A stretch of DNA of 64,000 nt from Epiperipatus broadwayi (Eukaryota; Onychophora; Udeonychophora; Euonychophora; Peripatidae): contig JAQFVV010012423.1 of assembly GCA_028023455.1 (NCBI GenBank), positions 2,929,273 through 2,993,272 of the forward strand, given 5' to 3'. The position numbers and the translations under genes were made by a program. Positions 34,816-47,847 of this stretch are shown here, piece by piece. The notes under the pieces were generated by a model that worked only from the letters and a program-made list of their open reading frames with translations, made no database searches and was not told the DNA's origin. Within the stretch, counting starts at the first letter, position 1. Every line of letters begins with the position of its first letter.

Positions 34816-35581
34816 TCTTCGCATTTAAATAATATAATGGAGCTATTTTTTCTTTTTCATTCAAATGCTTTCAGACTAAAAAAAAACAAAGAACAAAGAA
34901 AAAAACTAAAAACATGATCACAATCATATTGTTTTATAGATCTATAAACTGATAATCTAATAATACTATGTACCTAAATAATATATGGGTAATGACTCCA
35001 TACACGAAAAACTCCAAATCTTTATAATTTAACTTTAATACATACAGGGTGAAGATAAAATGAATTAAACAATACTGATTAGGTACAGATTCCAGGACAA
35101 TTACAATATTGACGGAGAACATTTGGAACACCTAATAGGCTTAAATTTAAACTAAACTGTATTGTTTATCTAAAGCAAAAACCTAATTATAACTTGAATG
35201 CAAATTAATTATCCTGTTAAAATAATTAGTACACTCTTGATGATTGTTTGTTTTTCTGTTTAATGAAATATATTATCATTATTGTTATTATTTTTTTTTT
35301 TCACAATTAAAAACAATCGAATAATTAAAAGTGACATCTAAGTCCAATGTGAATGTAAAATAATTATGAAACAGCATTAAAATGTTGGAATCTGAGCTGA
35401 TTTTATTTTCACTATTAAATTTCAAACTTTTCTTCTCAATACTCGCACATTGTTTAAAGAATGATTTTAATAATAAAAGTAAAGTTTTTTTTTTTTTACT
35501 AATTAAATGACTGATTTACCTCGTTTTTAAACCCGTTTAATTTAAAAATAAAATATTTTGTTTGTAACTTTAAATAAATGA
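34816..35581. other. A+T-rich DNA, nothing recognised
   Basis: Only chance reading frames. Confidence 0.5.
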
Positions 35582-36140
35582 CATAAATGCAAACGTAGAT
35601 TATAAAATAATTTAGTCTTGATTTAGTTTGCGCTCACAGCTATTTTGAAATCTAAAAATCACCGTTGACATATCCAACAGATAAATGACATAAATATTGA
35701 ATAAAAATACTTTAAATTCATATTTTAGAAATTATAAGCTAGTAAAAATAATATGCTTTATTTTATTAAGGATTTTTTTTTAATTTACCTTTATAAAATA
35801 TATGAAAATATGACAGCACAAAGGGCGCGGATTTGCGGGGAAGGGGAAGGATGGTCTGGCCATTACGAATTATCGTCCAAAAGTTGCAGAAGTCTGATCA
35901 AACCAAGCTTATAGTTTCCAAATACTAAAACATTATATTATATCCATATGAAGTAAAGCATATTATTTTTACTAGCTTATAATTTCTAAAATGTGAATTT
36001 AAAGTACTTTTATTCAATATTTATGTCATTCATTGGTTGGATATATCAGCAGTGGTTTTGGCCGGTCTTCAGATTTCAAAATGGCCATGAATGCAAACTA
36101 AGTCAGCACCAATAATTTTATCTATAGCATAACATTTATG
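35582..36140. mobile_element. Long foldback element with well-conserved arms
   Basis: The left arm (about 35,582-35,769) is matched by the reverse complement of about 35,950-36,140. The inner 75-80 bp, including TGACATAAATATTGAATAAAA and TTATAAGCTAGTAAAAATAAT, differ at only a couple of positions. Outer parts are more diverged and have small insertions. The 180-bp loop includes an unusually G-rich piece (GGGCGCGGATTTGCGGGGAAGG, 35,823-35,844). No reading frame. It fits a non-autonomous DNA transposon or a DNA-level inverted duplication. Confidence 0.72.
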
Positions 36141-36854
36141 GTGTGTAGATTCCAAAATTAAAATGTTGAATAAATTGTGTTAAAAGATTAATGATCAAAA
36201 AGATCATAATATGCTTATACTTAGTTACTGAACCAGCCTTGAGGGAGAAAACCTAACATTTATTGGTAAATAGGTTTTATTTAATTAAATGCATGCCAGA
36301 AATCTTTTTTTTTAAAAAAAAAGTAAAAAAAAAAGATAGCTGTTTTTCAGGTGGTGAGAGTTATAGTTATTTTCCATACCAATTCTAATAACTAATATAT
36401 GAGTGCAAGACAATCAATATATTTAGAAAAAAATGTTACTGGAAGTTAAAAAAAACATCTTTTAGAATCCTCCAACCATTAATTGTTAAAAATGGAGAGG
36501 AAGAGAAGAAATGCAAAAATTTGAACAATAAAAACTAATTCGTTAATAAAATTCAGAAAAAATTATATTTTCACCAAAAAAAAAAAACTATTATTTTATA
36601 GTAGGATATTTGAAAGATAACATTCTATATGCTTCAGGGACATGATTATAAATTAAGGCCCAACTGAGTGATGTCACTAATTTATATCTTCAGAACTATA
36701 AATACACTGTACATATAAAAATTTTAGTGCATGATTGCACTCAATAATAATTTCAAACTGATTTATTTATGATTACCAAATATGTTTTATTATATATATA
36801 TATATATATTGTACCGGTATAAATATTTAATTATATATATATATATATTTCAAT
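36141..36854. other. A+T-rich DNA with (TA)n
   Basis: No gene recognised. Two (TA)n tracts at about 36,791-36,809 and 36,834-36,848 bracket a short TTGTACCGGTATAAATATTT piece. Confidence 0.5.
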
Positions 36855-36960
36855 ATATAATTAAAGGGGATTTAACCCCATACTTTCAAGCTTCCTACAG
36901 GCATCCACTCTTTCCAATACAATCGATACACATGACCACATAATATGAAAAAGATAAATA

Positions 36961-37025
36961 AATAATCTATATTATACATATTTTGTGCTGAACCAGCACT
37001 CATCAGTTGGTCCAGATCATCATCT
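36961..37025 (-). ncRNA. Decayed hammerhead (full unit of second dimer)
   Basis: Minus strand CTGATGA, helix II GTGCTG-GTT-CAGCAC (six pairs), then AAAA in place of GAAA. The stem I partner is ATATA, no longer complementary to ACCAA. Inactive by inspection. Confidence 0.6.
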
Positions 37026-37439
37026 CACACACACATATATAAACAGAGCTTGGTTTTATATTAAAATAGCAAATATACAACTTTAATGAACAGGTTTTAA
37101 TCCTTTCCACTATCCAACTTTTCAGCCATCCACATCACTGAAAATCTGATGATGGAATGCTCAAAGCCTTTGATGATGCCAATATTCTAATGATACTCAT
37201 GTTGTCCTTAAGTAAACCTGACCTCTCATATATAAAACCTTAATATGTCTATTTAAATACACAGAAGAGCGATTGGCAAGATAAGGCTAAATATCTAATA
37301 TTGAAATACAATTATAATGTATATACATAGCATAGATATAATTAAACAGGATTAGAATCCAGACTTTCAAGTTCGGTACAACACCCACTCTATCCAATGC
37401 AGCTACTTCACATGACCACATATACATGGAAAAGATAAA

Positions 37440-37495
37440 TGATCTCCAATGTATGTATTTTGTGTTGAACCAACACTCATTAGTTGGCCCAGATC
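37440..37495 (-). ncRNA. Decayed hammerhead with compensatory helix II change
   Basis: Minus strand CTAATGA, helix II GTGTTG-GTT-CAACAC, AAAA, then TTGGA pairing imperfectly with GCCAA. Helix II differs from the neighbouring copy by C-to-T on one side and G-to-A on the other, so the pair is kept. Confidence 0.6.
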
Positions 37496-37849
37496 ATCAA
37501 TATTTAAGAACTGATATTTTTTTTTCATGGTAGAAAGAGAGAAAGATAAGTGTCATATCTATCTGTTTAAGTGTTAGTCAATTATTGTGCTCCATGTAAA
37601 ATCTAGGCAGGCCACATATGACCCATGGGCCACTGGTTGAGTATGACTGTACTAGAATATTTGAAAGTCACATGATATATGAAGCAACAAATTTTATGAA
37701 CATTTATTTTTATGTAAAGTCTAAATAAATGGATTAGCATGATACCATTGAATTTAAATATATTAAATGTCAATTTTAAAATTTCATTTTAATTTGAAGA
37801 AAATCAAAAGTTAACAAACAAACAGATTTTCCAAAATCAATAAAAGATT

Positions 37850-39055
37850 TTAAAAAGGTGATAAAGAAGATATTAGAAATTATAAACTTATCAGTCTTTT
37901 ATCAGTTCTATACAAAATTTTTATCAAAATAATTACAACTCATCTACAGCAAATCAACCAAAACCACAAATTGAATTGAAAAAATGGTTTTAATACAGTA
38001 GGTAACACCCAAGAACTGAGAGAAGTTAAAGAAAGAAACAATGAATATGAATCACCATTATGCTTAAGGTTTGTAGATTATTAAAAGGCATTTCATTCTT
38101 AAGGCATTTTTCAGTGATTAAAGCATTGGATTATCAAGATATAGACCAAGGATACTGTCAGATACTGACAAATATCTATAAAATGCAGCAATAACAATTA
38201 GATTACATAATGATAGTTAAAAGATTAACATTGAAAAGGATGTATGACAGAGTGATTCCATATCTCTAAAATGTTTTTTTGCAATTTTGCACAAAGTATT
38301 TTGTGGATTAAAATGAGAAGAAAGTATGGGAATAAAAGTAAATGGAGATTATTTAAGTCATCTATATTTTTCATATGATATAGTCGTTTTTTTAAAAACA
38401 ATTTTACAGCTTCAGGATATACTTCAAAAGTAATCAAATGAAAGTAAAAAAGTAGGATTAAAGATAAAATAATGTTCAATGGATTTTTTCAAAAGAAGAA
38501 ATTAAAGATAGATACTGATGAGTTAGAAGTTAACAATAACAAATACCTTAGTCAGATTATTATCACAGATGGAAATATAATGGATGAAATTAATCATAGA
38601 ATTAAACTTGGTTGGAGTACTTTTGGTAAAAATAATATTAAAAGAAAATATGTCTATATATTTAAAGAAGAATGTTTTTAATAACATGTTAAGATCATTC
38701 AACAAAGTATAGAGAGATATCTGTATGATAGAAGTAACAGGAAACAATCAAAAATAAAATACATCAGTGAGAGAATAAACAGGTGTTAGTGACATTATTG
38801 AAAGAATTACGTGATTGAAGTGAAGATTGGGCTGAACATATTGCTAAAAGAGATGATAAAAGATGGACAGTTGAAATCTTAAACATGATTCTAAGAGATT
38901 ATAAAATACCTAAAAAGAGACTACATGTTAGATAGATTGATGAAATATGGAAGTGTGCTGGGGTGATATAAAGAAGAGAGATGTTAGAGATCAAAGAAAT
39001 TGGATTAAGCTTGCAGAGGTTTTCATCCTGCAATGGTTCAATATTGTTTGAAAAT
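37850..39055 (+). pseudogene. RTE-type non-LTR retrotransposon, reverse transcriptase and C-terminus remnant
   Basis: Translation with many stops and shifts gives KGDKEDIRNYKLISLLSVLY then KIFIKIITTHLQQ, the start of an RTE reverse transcriptase (usual KGD..DIKNYRPISLLSV.YKIF.KII). It is followed by NTQELREVKERNNEYESPL and a degraded FVDYKKAF box (FVDY*KAF). Later come HLYFSYDIVVFL in place of the FADDIV catalytic box, DEINHRIKLGWSTF and, near the end, QRNWIKLAEVF-like residues. In working elements this enzyme copies the RNA at a nicked target. Here the YADD/FADD aspartate pair is damaged and the protein is broken throughout. The 5' part is missing, as is usual for LINE copies. It ends just before the gypsy LTR. 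Confidence 0.8.
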
Positions 39056-39128
39056 GATGATAAGGTTTATATTAATTAGATAATTTGACATATAGCATCA
39101 ATTTTTTATGCAAAAAATATGAGTACCC

Positions 39129-41741
39129 TGAAGCAGTCGGATCTGAGTTTGATCCTAGCTTCATGACATCTAGCCATAAGCCCACTTCAAACCCTATTAC
39201 TAACCTTAAATTTCTGATGCAATGGGGCTTTATATGTTCAATCCATGCTAATTTCCATAAAGAATAACTTATTTCATAAATGCATATTAAAATTAATTAG
39301 TTTCAGATTTAAATTGACCAATTCTATTAATAAATTCATGATAGAATTTATCATGAATTTATATATTATAACTGCTTGTGCGTATATATTTGTAAATATT
39401 TAGATATATATAATTGTTTAAAAGTTTCATTGCATCAGGAATATTTGATTTTATTTTTAAATAATTTGTTAAAGTTTTATTGATTAAAAGCTACATTCTT
39501 TCGATAAGCTTTCAGATTTTCCCTTTCCAAAAACAACAGTTAAAGTTTTATTAATTAGAAAAAGATAAGGATTTCCTAATTAAAATCATTTTCTGACTTT
39601 AAGAAATCATTTTCTAATTAGAAAATAAATTCAAGTTAATGAGTTTGAAAGCCTTATCGAAGGAATGTATCTAAAAACAACCAGTAAATCTAAAAACATT
39701 GATAATGAAAGAAGCGATAGCTTGAAGGCATCAGAGGACAGATATACAGCACTGAAAGTTTGGAAAGAAAAAACATCTTTGTTACAGAAAAGTGCCAGTA
39801 AACTATGTGCTGTTCAAAATCATGAATTCAAAAATTGTTCTTATCATGATAAGGGGCTTAACGTCAGGAATCTGGCTATTGTTCCTGAAGTCCCCTAAAA
39901 ATCTTCAATGAAGCTGCTAAATTTTTTCCGAACAAATCAGGCTGCCAAAATCAAATAAAATGCTCTTCAAGTAATCAATCAAATGGTGCCTATGTTTTTT
40001 TACCAACTTAGACATGTAACCTAAGGATCCACCAGAAGAAATGGGTAATATATTTCCATAAATTTCTGGCCAGTTCTGAACTTTATTTTACACTCCCTTT
40101 TAGAGCTCTTTTATTCTTTAATGTAACAATCTTTATAAAACCTTTTATTCATGCTACTGTAACTTTATATTGTAATTCTCTCAATCTCTAGTCTTTAAAC
40201 TTTCTCTTTTCTTACTTGGTGGTTCATATACTATATTATATATATCTTTAGTGTGTGATTTATTAATGTTGGTATTTTTAATTATATGCCAATAATCCTT
40301 CGACTCGATGATCTCCCTCATTTTTTTTGTCTTATACAAGTAATATAAGATTAAATTCTGATAGTTAATTCTTGCCCATTAGAACTATATTTATACAGTT
40401 TGATCAATCATCGAGTCGAAAGAAATTATTAAATGATTGTTATTTTATCATTAGCTAATAATAAATTATTAGCTGTATCTCTAGTCTATGCCACCGCTAT
40501 TTTCTCATTTCACTAATATTTACTTATTTATTCATATATAATCTTAAAATGTTTTTTTACAAAAGGCCAATAAAGGAATCAAATAAATATATTCTAATTC
40601 AACTTTGTTATTTTATTTAAGATTCAGGAAGGGCACGATGATTGGGGCATAATTAATATGATTTACAAATACTTTAAAATAGTTTTCATTAAAAGCTCAT
40701 TTGACTTTAATTATTTGATCAAGTCATCACATAGAGCATTCTATATGGGTTTTAGTATTCAAACGATGACTATCAAGTCATCATCTACAAACGCTGCTGA
40801 CGTAGTGCAATCTTCCGATCTGTTAGGCTGGTCGGTGATCACATTTCTGTTATTTTAAATTATCGACGAAGAAAGCACTTCCTCTCCTGTTCATATTAGT
40901 CAAAGGGCATAAGACTTGTCAGATTAAGCTGCCATAGGACTTCAATTATCGACTAGCCATCGTCTTTCAATTTCACTTTATAGCTCATAATTAGTCAGCA
41001 CCGTTACCTCTCTGTACCAGTAAAGCCCACTCTGATGCTCCTAATTCATGATGAAGTGATTTAAATTAAAGTCCGACAAATTCTCCGTTTTATCTCAAAA
41101 TAAGTTTTTTAATAAAAATTAAAGTTATGCCCTAAAATACATATCTTGCTCTTCATGAATGGATTTGCGAATGTGAAAATAAATATCACATTCTTTCATA
41201 TAAAATTAGAGTGAAAATTTCCTTTACTAATGAATACCTTTATCTGCCTTTTATTTTCTTGTTGGGGACATAGACATAGAATTCCAATATTGCATAATAT
41301 TCATTGGCATATAATAAGGACCGCCACTCTTATTATTATTATAAATTCTGTTAAAGGCTAGAGGTTATTAATATAATCATTATTTAAAATTCAAAGAAAA
41401 CAAATTATTATTATTAAATATTTTCTAAACACACTTGGTTTCTTAAGTCTTTTTATTCATAATTATTTTAATGTTAATGCTCACTGTCTATGTTGGCAAC
41501 CCGAACATATACATATGATTCGATTTAAAATTATTTTAGTCAGTTTATTATCAGATATTAATGTCAGTTCAGGGGTCCCTGATCCTCACCAACCATTGAG
41601 CTAGTTCCTTGGCACATGGCACTGTGCCGTTGATATAGATTTCTACTAGTCTGAGCTGGTGAGTTGGGTTTGAATTCAGTTTGGTTCAGCTGAGTTTGAA
41701 TCCGAATTGCAGTTTGGGCGGTGGGTTTTTCGACTGGTACA
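39129..41741 (+). repeat. 5' LTR of the Ty3/gypsy element (2,613 bp)
   Basis: Direct repeat of 51,963-54,566. It contains a 14-bp perfect inverted repeat (40,299-40,312 and 40,407-40,420). Small frames inside it (for example 39,665-39,898 on plus, 41,564-41,794 on minus) are seen in both LTRs simply because the LTR is duplicated; I see no sign they are genes. Confidence 0.85.
40299..40420. repeat. 14-bp inverted repeat inside the LTR
   Basis: TTCGACTCGATGAT at 40,299-40,312 is the exact reverse complement of 40,407-40,420, with a 94-bp spacer. The 3' LTR keeps it with one mismatch (CGAGTCAAAAG in the right arm, near 53,240). Function unknown. Confidence 0.75.
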
Positions 41742-42981
41742 TGGTTATGTTTTTGGCTGCCCAACCATTGTGGCTTCGATTTAATAAACCCCACATACCC
41801 TGGAGATAGTAATTGTGATCTTAGTTACTCAGTCAATTGAGATCTCGATAAATTAAATGTTTCTGTAGAGAGTTATATTTTAAAGAGTGTTGTATATATT
41901 TAAGTTGTATATATTTAAGAGAAAAGTTATGCGATTTATAACGCATAACTGAAATGATTTAATAAATTAAAATGTCATTTTGTAATTTTCTTTCTTATAA
42001 AAATGTTTTCAAGATTATTTTTTAAATGTTCGTCAGTAAAAGATTTGTGAGTTAGAATAATTATTTAAATATATGTATAATTAATTATACGTGCGCTATA
42101 TCAGCATATATATTATACGTTTGTGTTATATACGTTCATGACAGTAGGAAAATTGTCGTTAGAAAAGTGGTAAGAGCAGATCAAAGCAAGGGATGGAATA
42201 AATAAAATATTTGTTTGGGTCAAGATTAATTATATGTATCTCAGTCTTATAATTACAAATATCCAATATGATATCATGTTAAAAGTTTTAAATTTCAAGG
42301 TATTGCTTGCTGGCACATATATTTGGTGTTCACTCCATGTTCTTGATGGCCTCAGGGTGGGCAAAGACCCTCAAACTGGGAATTATCTGGGAAGCAGTCC
42401 GATGCAGTGTGACATTATGCCTCAAACTGGGAATTATCTGTCAAGCGGTCCAATGCAGTGTGACATTATGCTTTAATGACAATAATTTCTAGAGTAACTT
42501 CAAAGCAGGTGAAGACCTTTTGTGTACACCAAGCAACCAGATGCAGTTGGCAAAATGCTTAAATGGTTTACACGCTTTTATGCTAGCAAGATTAAAAATG
42601 ATATCAGCATATAAAAGTTCTTGTGTAATATTAATTTTGACATTTTTTTCTTTGTGTGTGAAAGCCACATGCTTAGTGGAAATAATATTTGAATTCCCAT
42701 ATTTAAACTCAGGTCAGGAACGTGTCAGTTGTTATTAAATAATAAATACTCATCATCAATAAAATTGTTCTATCAAAAATTAAGTCAGTCATATGTAGTT
42801 TGGGGGTCAATGGGTTATTTCACAGGCCCTATTGATCTCATTTTGCTCACTGGTGCCCATATAAATAAATTTGTCAGCAAATTTGATTGTCAGCACAGTA
42901 GTGGGTCAGTTGTCTAAATTATGAAAACCAAATGTGTCCAATACAATTACTTGTACTCCCTTCTAATATATATATATATAT
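41742..42981 (+). other. 5' leader of the Ty3/gypsy element, first part
   Basis: No protein motif is visible. A 51-bp unit starting CTCAAACTGGGAATTATCTG is tandemly duplicated at 42,370-42,420 and 42,421-42,471 with a few differences. Confidence 0.5.
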
Positions 42982-45900
42982 TCTAACCTCCCCCACCGCA
43001 CGTCCTCCAAAATTATATTGTTTAAAATTTATTACGCATAAATATTCCGGGTTCTAGCTCAGTTAACAAATAAATAAATGAAATATTCAGCATTAATTAA
43101 AAAATGATTACTAGCTCTAATTTTTAAAATACAATACGGTTATATTTTTTAAAATGAATTAACAAATATTTACTATTTTCATGAGACATGGAGTGACGAT
43201 ACGGGGAACGAGATAGACTACATTGAGATATTATTCGCACGATACTATCTCAATGGCATAAGAACACTATTCCCCCTTTTTACTATACCAAATGACTCAT
43301 AGTCTTCTTACGACTTTCTAAGCTCTATTCACTACGATTAAAATAATAATCATGTCTTAATATTCTTTATAATAAGAATCTAGCTCAATTAATTAAAATA
43401 AAATAAAATAAATAAAATAAAATAAAATAAAATCTCAGGTTCATAAATTGTATTCTAACTGATTTAAAATTACGGTAGTAAAATATGAAAAGGGAATTTT
43501 ATTGTCATAATCTACTACACAGCAACTAACAATAATAAAATAATAATAATAATAACAATAATAGTATAATATAATCTTATTTCTTCCTAAATGAAATAAA
43601 TAAATGCGTACGTGGTAGTATTTTAATAATCTGACTACAGAATATGTGTGGCAACATTAGCATATATTTTAATGAAATATTGTGGCAATCGACTTATGAC
43701 CAATAAATGATATAATATTATGATCTTTTAATTTTTTAATATACCAATAAATTCTCAAAATGATTATAACACGTTTATGTTTACCTTTTGTACAAAATCT
43801 ATATGTCTGTTTCAATTATAAATGTATCGTGATATCATGCATCCATGTGGAGAAATAACAACGAGGACACAACACTTTAAAATAAATTTACAACAAAGTT
43901 TATTAATAACATAAACAAATAACAATATTTTACATTATGTACATTGGATATCCTTACTCTCCTATCACAAATTAGTTTACTAGTTTATAAAAAAAAATCA
44001 AACTTCTATTTATTTTCTAGTTAACTCTTATCTTTTAAATGCTTAAGAAAATACAGTATTATTATTATTGGATTTCTTATCATGGTTAGCTTGTTACAAA
44101 ATGAATTTCTTATCGGATTATCATTAACACTTTGTATCCCTACTATTATTAAAATTATATTTTTACAAAATTACATTCGTAGTAAACATTCTACAAAACA
44201 ATAAAATTCTAGTTTTATATTGGTGGTATGGAATCCTACAAATTCAAAAACATTCTTCTACATTCGGTATTAAGTTTTATTGTTCATTATCCGATGTTTA
44301 TTATTCCTAATATTCTCATTCAAGCCTTACTTCGGATGATATAATTACAACTATTAATATACCATGCACAAGTATATGTTTATTACACACTATTGAATTA
44401 TTTTCTTAATAAATATGCAATATTTATTTTCTAAAATATTATTTAAAACATTCAAATTTTATTATCACTTTAATAAAAAACTTTGTTTAGATTTCTCTTT
44501 AAAAAATCTTATATTCATTTCCGAATTAATTTTAAACTGTATTATATGATTCTTTCTCTTTTTATGATATTTGGACTTTCAATTTTAAAATTACACAATT
44601 CTAGACATTCCAGCAAATAAACTATTCTTACATAAACAATAACATATCTTCAATTCTATTTTATTCATTATTTCTTTGAAAATATCTTTCTGACTGATGC
44701 AGATTCACGAAATAAGGATAGCGAAGATAGATGCATAGGATCAAAATATAACTAGAATATTACTCATCATAAACCTTGACAATAATGGCACAGTGAATTA
44801 AAAGACACTATAGAGGAGTGACCTTTATCTGTCTACCAACCTCTATTATAGGAGTGATGCTAAAGCTATTTCTTCAGCTTTATTATAACATCAAAAAGTT
44901 TAAAGATATGTAAAAACACTGTCCAAACTATATGTGTTCAGTCATAGGGCTTAGTTAGCTATACTGAAATCACACAAACTAAATATGATCCAAATACTTT
45001 ATTTTTCCTATTTCTTAACAAAACATCATCTTGGTTTCCTCTCCACCAGTACTTCCAAGTCACTATCTGATCTTATTTCTCAAGATTTTTCTATACGGTA
45101 CATCGACAAATTCCTATTTGCATTTCTAACAATAATAAAATTCATTTATTTCAAAACTATTCCTCTGTTCTATAAGAAAATCTTTTACTACTTTCCTCAT
45201 ATATTTTATCATATACAAACTATTTTAAAATATCTGAATACTTTACAACATGAAAGTTCAAAAGAATCACACAATTGTTCTGTTAAATTATATTATTAAT
45301 TATACTTTAAATAACTTATTGCATGCATATTCAGAATTACTCCTATCTCATAATATGTTTTAAAATGTTGTATAAAATGTGTACATATAAATTAAACTTT
45401 CACACATCATTCTTAATCAATAGATGATCTAAAAAAAATACATTATGCATTATAAATAAATATCAAAATTACCAAAACGATCTTTATCTTCACGATCGTG
45501 TTCCGTAGGCTTCACCATCCCATTGATTCTTGTAGATATAAGAATTCCATACATACTCTTTATTTTAAAACAATATTTCTATCATTATATCAAGCTATTA
45601 TATTTAATTTTTTAATATTACTAAATTTATGTTTATATGTTTTCCCTAATCTCACATAGCATTTTATATTTAAAAATAAATTAGTAAAAAATATTTAAAT
45701 TATATTTACGGTACTTCTTCATAAAACTTTCTTGAACCGTTCATATTAAAGCTAAAAAAAAATAAAATATATTATTTCTTCTTCAGTCACTTAATGTTCT
45801 ATTTTAAGGTAAAGCAATTATTGCTCTGTTTAATAAATATTCATAGACGACAATCCTTGGTTTTATAATATTGAACACAATTATTAATTCTGATATTCTC

Positions 45901-47562
45901 TTCTAATATTGTCTGCTAGTATTTTCCCGCGCGACTTTTACGATGCATCCTCTGGGTACTTTTATTTAAATATTCAGTAAATTTTTCTGTTTTCCTGGAT
46001 CCATTTTCATTAAGTAATTTAATTTTATATTTTTTTAAATCAAGCATTTCCTCTAATGAATACTTTATAATATTTTTCTAATTCCTATTAGATAAAGTTT
46101 TTCGGTTCCTTTCCATAAAACGCATAATAACTCTTTCATATTATTCTATAACTTTTTCTTTATTTTAAAATTCTGGTAATATATTTTTAATAATGTTTTC
46201 CTTTAAAAGATAAACATTCTTTCTTCATCATAATTTTTCTTTATAATAAAAAAACGCATATTAAATTTTTCTATAGGAAGAACAAAATAACTTCAAAGTA
46301 GCCTTATAAAATTTGTGCGTCATAATTTTTTCCTGACGGCAAGTAACTTCTCTTTTAAGTTTTCGCATAGCATCCCAATTATATTTCTCTGAGTTATAAT
46401 AATAATAAGTTTCTGGTTGAGCATAAATAAAGCTGTATTAAGGCACTTTCCAAATATTTTTCCTTTAGCAATATTTTTAGGTATTTTTCCTTGTACTTCC
46501 ATTTTACTGTCAGGTTTTGGTTAAACTCGAATAAAATATCCTGGTAAGATAACTTTTAAAATTAGCAATCCATGTAGAGGCAGTCAAAATATATTATATG
46601 TTACAAAAGAACTTTTAAAATAAATACAAAATTTTAAATTTATATCACTTTTCCAGCTACGGTGTTATCAGCTAAAAAAATATGTTACTTTCTCTTTCAC
46701 TTACACATTACTTCTCCCCCCGCTCCGTCTAATTCTTATATTTTGTCTGCTAAATTACCTCCGTTGATTGGTTATTGACTTTTTAGCGTGAACAAATTTA
46801 CACATTTTAGTTTTATAACAGACTAGACTGTTAAAAATGAAGAATTGATGACGTCATGTCTTAAATATTATTTAGACTAATATTTTTAAATTCAATTATA
46901 GTTTTATCAAAATCATTTAAACTTTAAAAACAATTATTAAAACAATATTTAATATTTCAACTTTTACTTTAAGGATCGATGGCAATTATATTTAGTTTCA
47001 AATTCACAAAATTTATTATTATTCTAACAAGCGTGTGTGAAGGTATATAATATACAGTCACGTGATTACTAACTTTATCAAATGATTTTTTTTTTATTTA
47101 CGTCTCGGTCTAAATTACCAAAACTGATATATTTTATAAAAATTTGGAAAATAATTTTAAAATGTTGAACTAAATATAACTCTCACCATCCCAAAGTTTA
47201 TTTTAAAATATACTCTATTAATTTTGACTATTAAATATACTTATAACACTACATCTAGCATTTATTTAATTTATTAGTTTTAAAATATTATGCTCAAATT
47301 ATTAATATACTTTTAACTATTTATAGCTGTATTATTTTATATGGCCAGCTTTTACAACCATAAGCAAGAATATAATTAAGCTTTATTTAACTGTTTTCCT
47401 TTAAAATAATCCTTTACATTTTTATATACCAGGTATTTTCAGCTTTAAATTGTACTATAAAATCTAATTATCCTATTATATATCATACAAATATAACTTA
47501 AAATTTAAAATTTTTTAGTAATTGACCTTTCTACCTTATTATGACCTATAAATAAGGGCACA
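42982..47562 (-). mobile_element. Possible solo LTR nested in the gypsy leader, itself interrupted
   Basis: AT runs lie just outside both ends (to 42,980 and from 47,563). The right end is ...GGGCACA and the left end TCTAACC could be a mutated TGTAACC; on the minus strand this gives TGTGCCC ... GGTTAGA. AATAAA about 50 bases from the minus-strand end (43,028-43,033) fits a polyadenylation signal. Removing it, with the insert at 43,846-46,572, shortens the gypsy leader to about 1.6 kb. Without a second copy this is only a proposal. Confidence 0.35.
43846..46567 (-). mobile_element. Solo LTR (2.7 kb) with exact 5-bp target duplication
   Basis: The segment is flanked by ATCCA at 43,841-43,845 and 46,568-46,572. 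On the minus strand it begins TGCTAATTTT and ends TTCTCCACA (TG...CA). Before that end are AATAAAC and GTTGTGTCCTCG, a typical LTR R-U5 finish with a polyadenylation signal about 60 bases from the edge. No gag or pol motif is seen inside, and no second copy is in the window. Frames within it are short. Confidence 0.68.
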
Positions 47563-47847
47563 ATATATATATCACTAATCATTTGTATAGTTTTTTTTTC
47601 AGACATGGGAGAACAGTTGAACAGAGGGAAAGTGAATAATGTTTCTTTCCCTTATCTTTAATAGTTTTTTTTAAATAAAATGCATGTCTCATTCAAAGAA
47701 TTAATAGAAAGAGCTAACCAAAAAACGTAGGCAAACTAAAACTAAACTAAAAAAGGCATATTACATAGATTGGGGAAATAATAAGCAGCAGCTAATGAAG
47801 ATAGGGACAATGGGACCAGTAGTCAGAGACCTAATTAAATGTACTGA
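46573..47847. other. A+T-rich remainder of the gypsy leader region
   Basis: No motif seen. The last part (from about 47,563) leads directly into gag and belongs to the gypsy leader. Confidence 0.45.

Larger units (their letters stand above)
36855..37500 (-). mobile_element. Hammerhead-bearing repeat, second (truncated) dimer
   Basis: A full unit (36,855 to about 37,230) and a second unit (about 37,330-37,500) that is cut off just past its ribozyme lie in the same orientation. Predicted cleavage sites are 477 bp apart (36,973 and 37,450). On the minus strand the full unit ends GGGGTTAAATCCCC, a T-arm-like word, next to a (TA)n tract. Both ribozymes are decayed, so this is an older insertion than 31,947-32,780. 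I found no clear target duplication. Confidence 0.75.

Noticed and set aside
41564-41794. Minus-strand frame present in both gypsy LTRs (also 54,389-54,577)
   Set aside because: Similarity follows from LTR duplication; differences fall at all codon positions and no known domain is seen.
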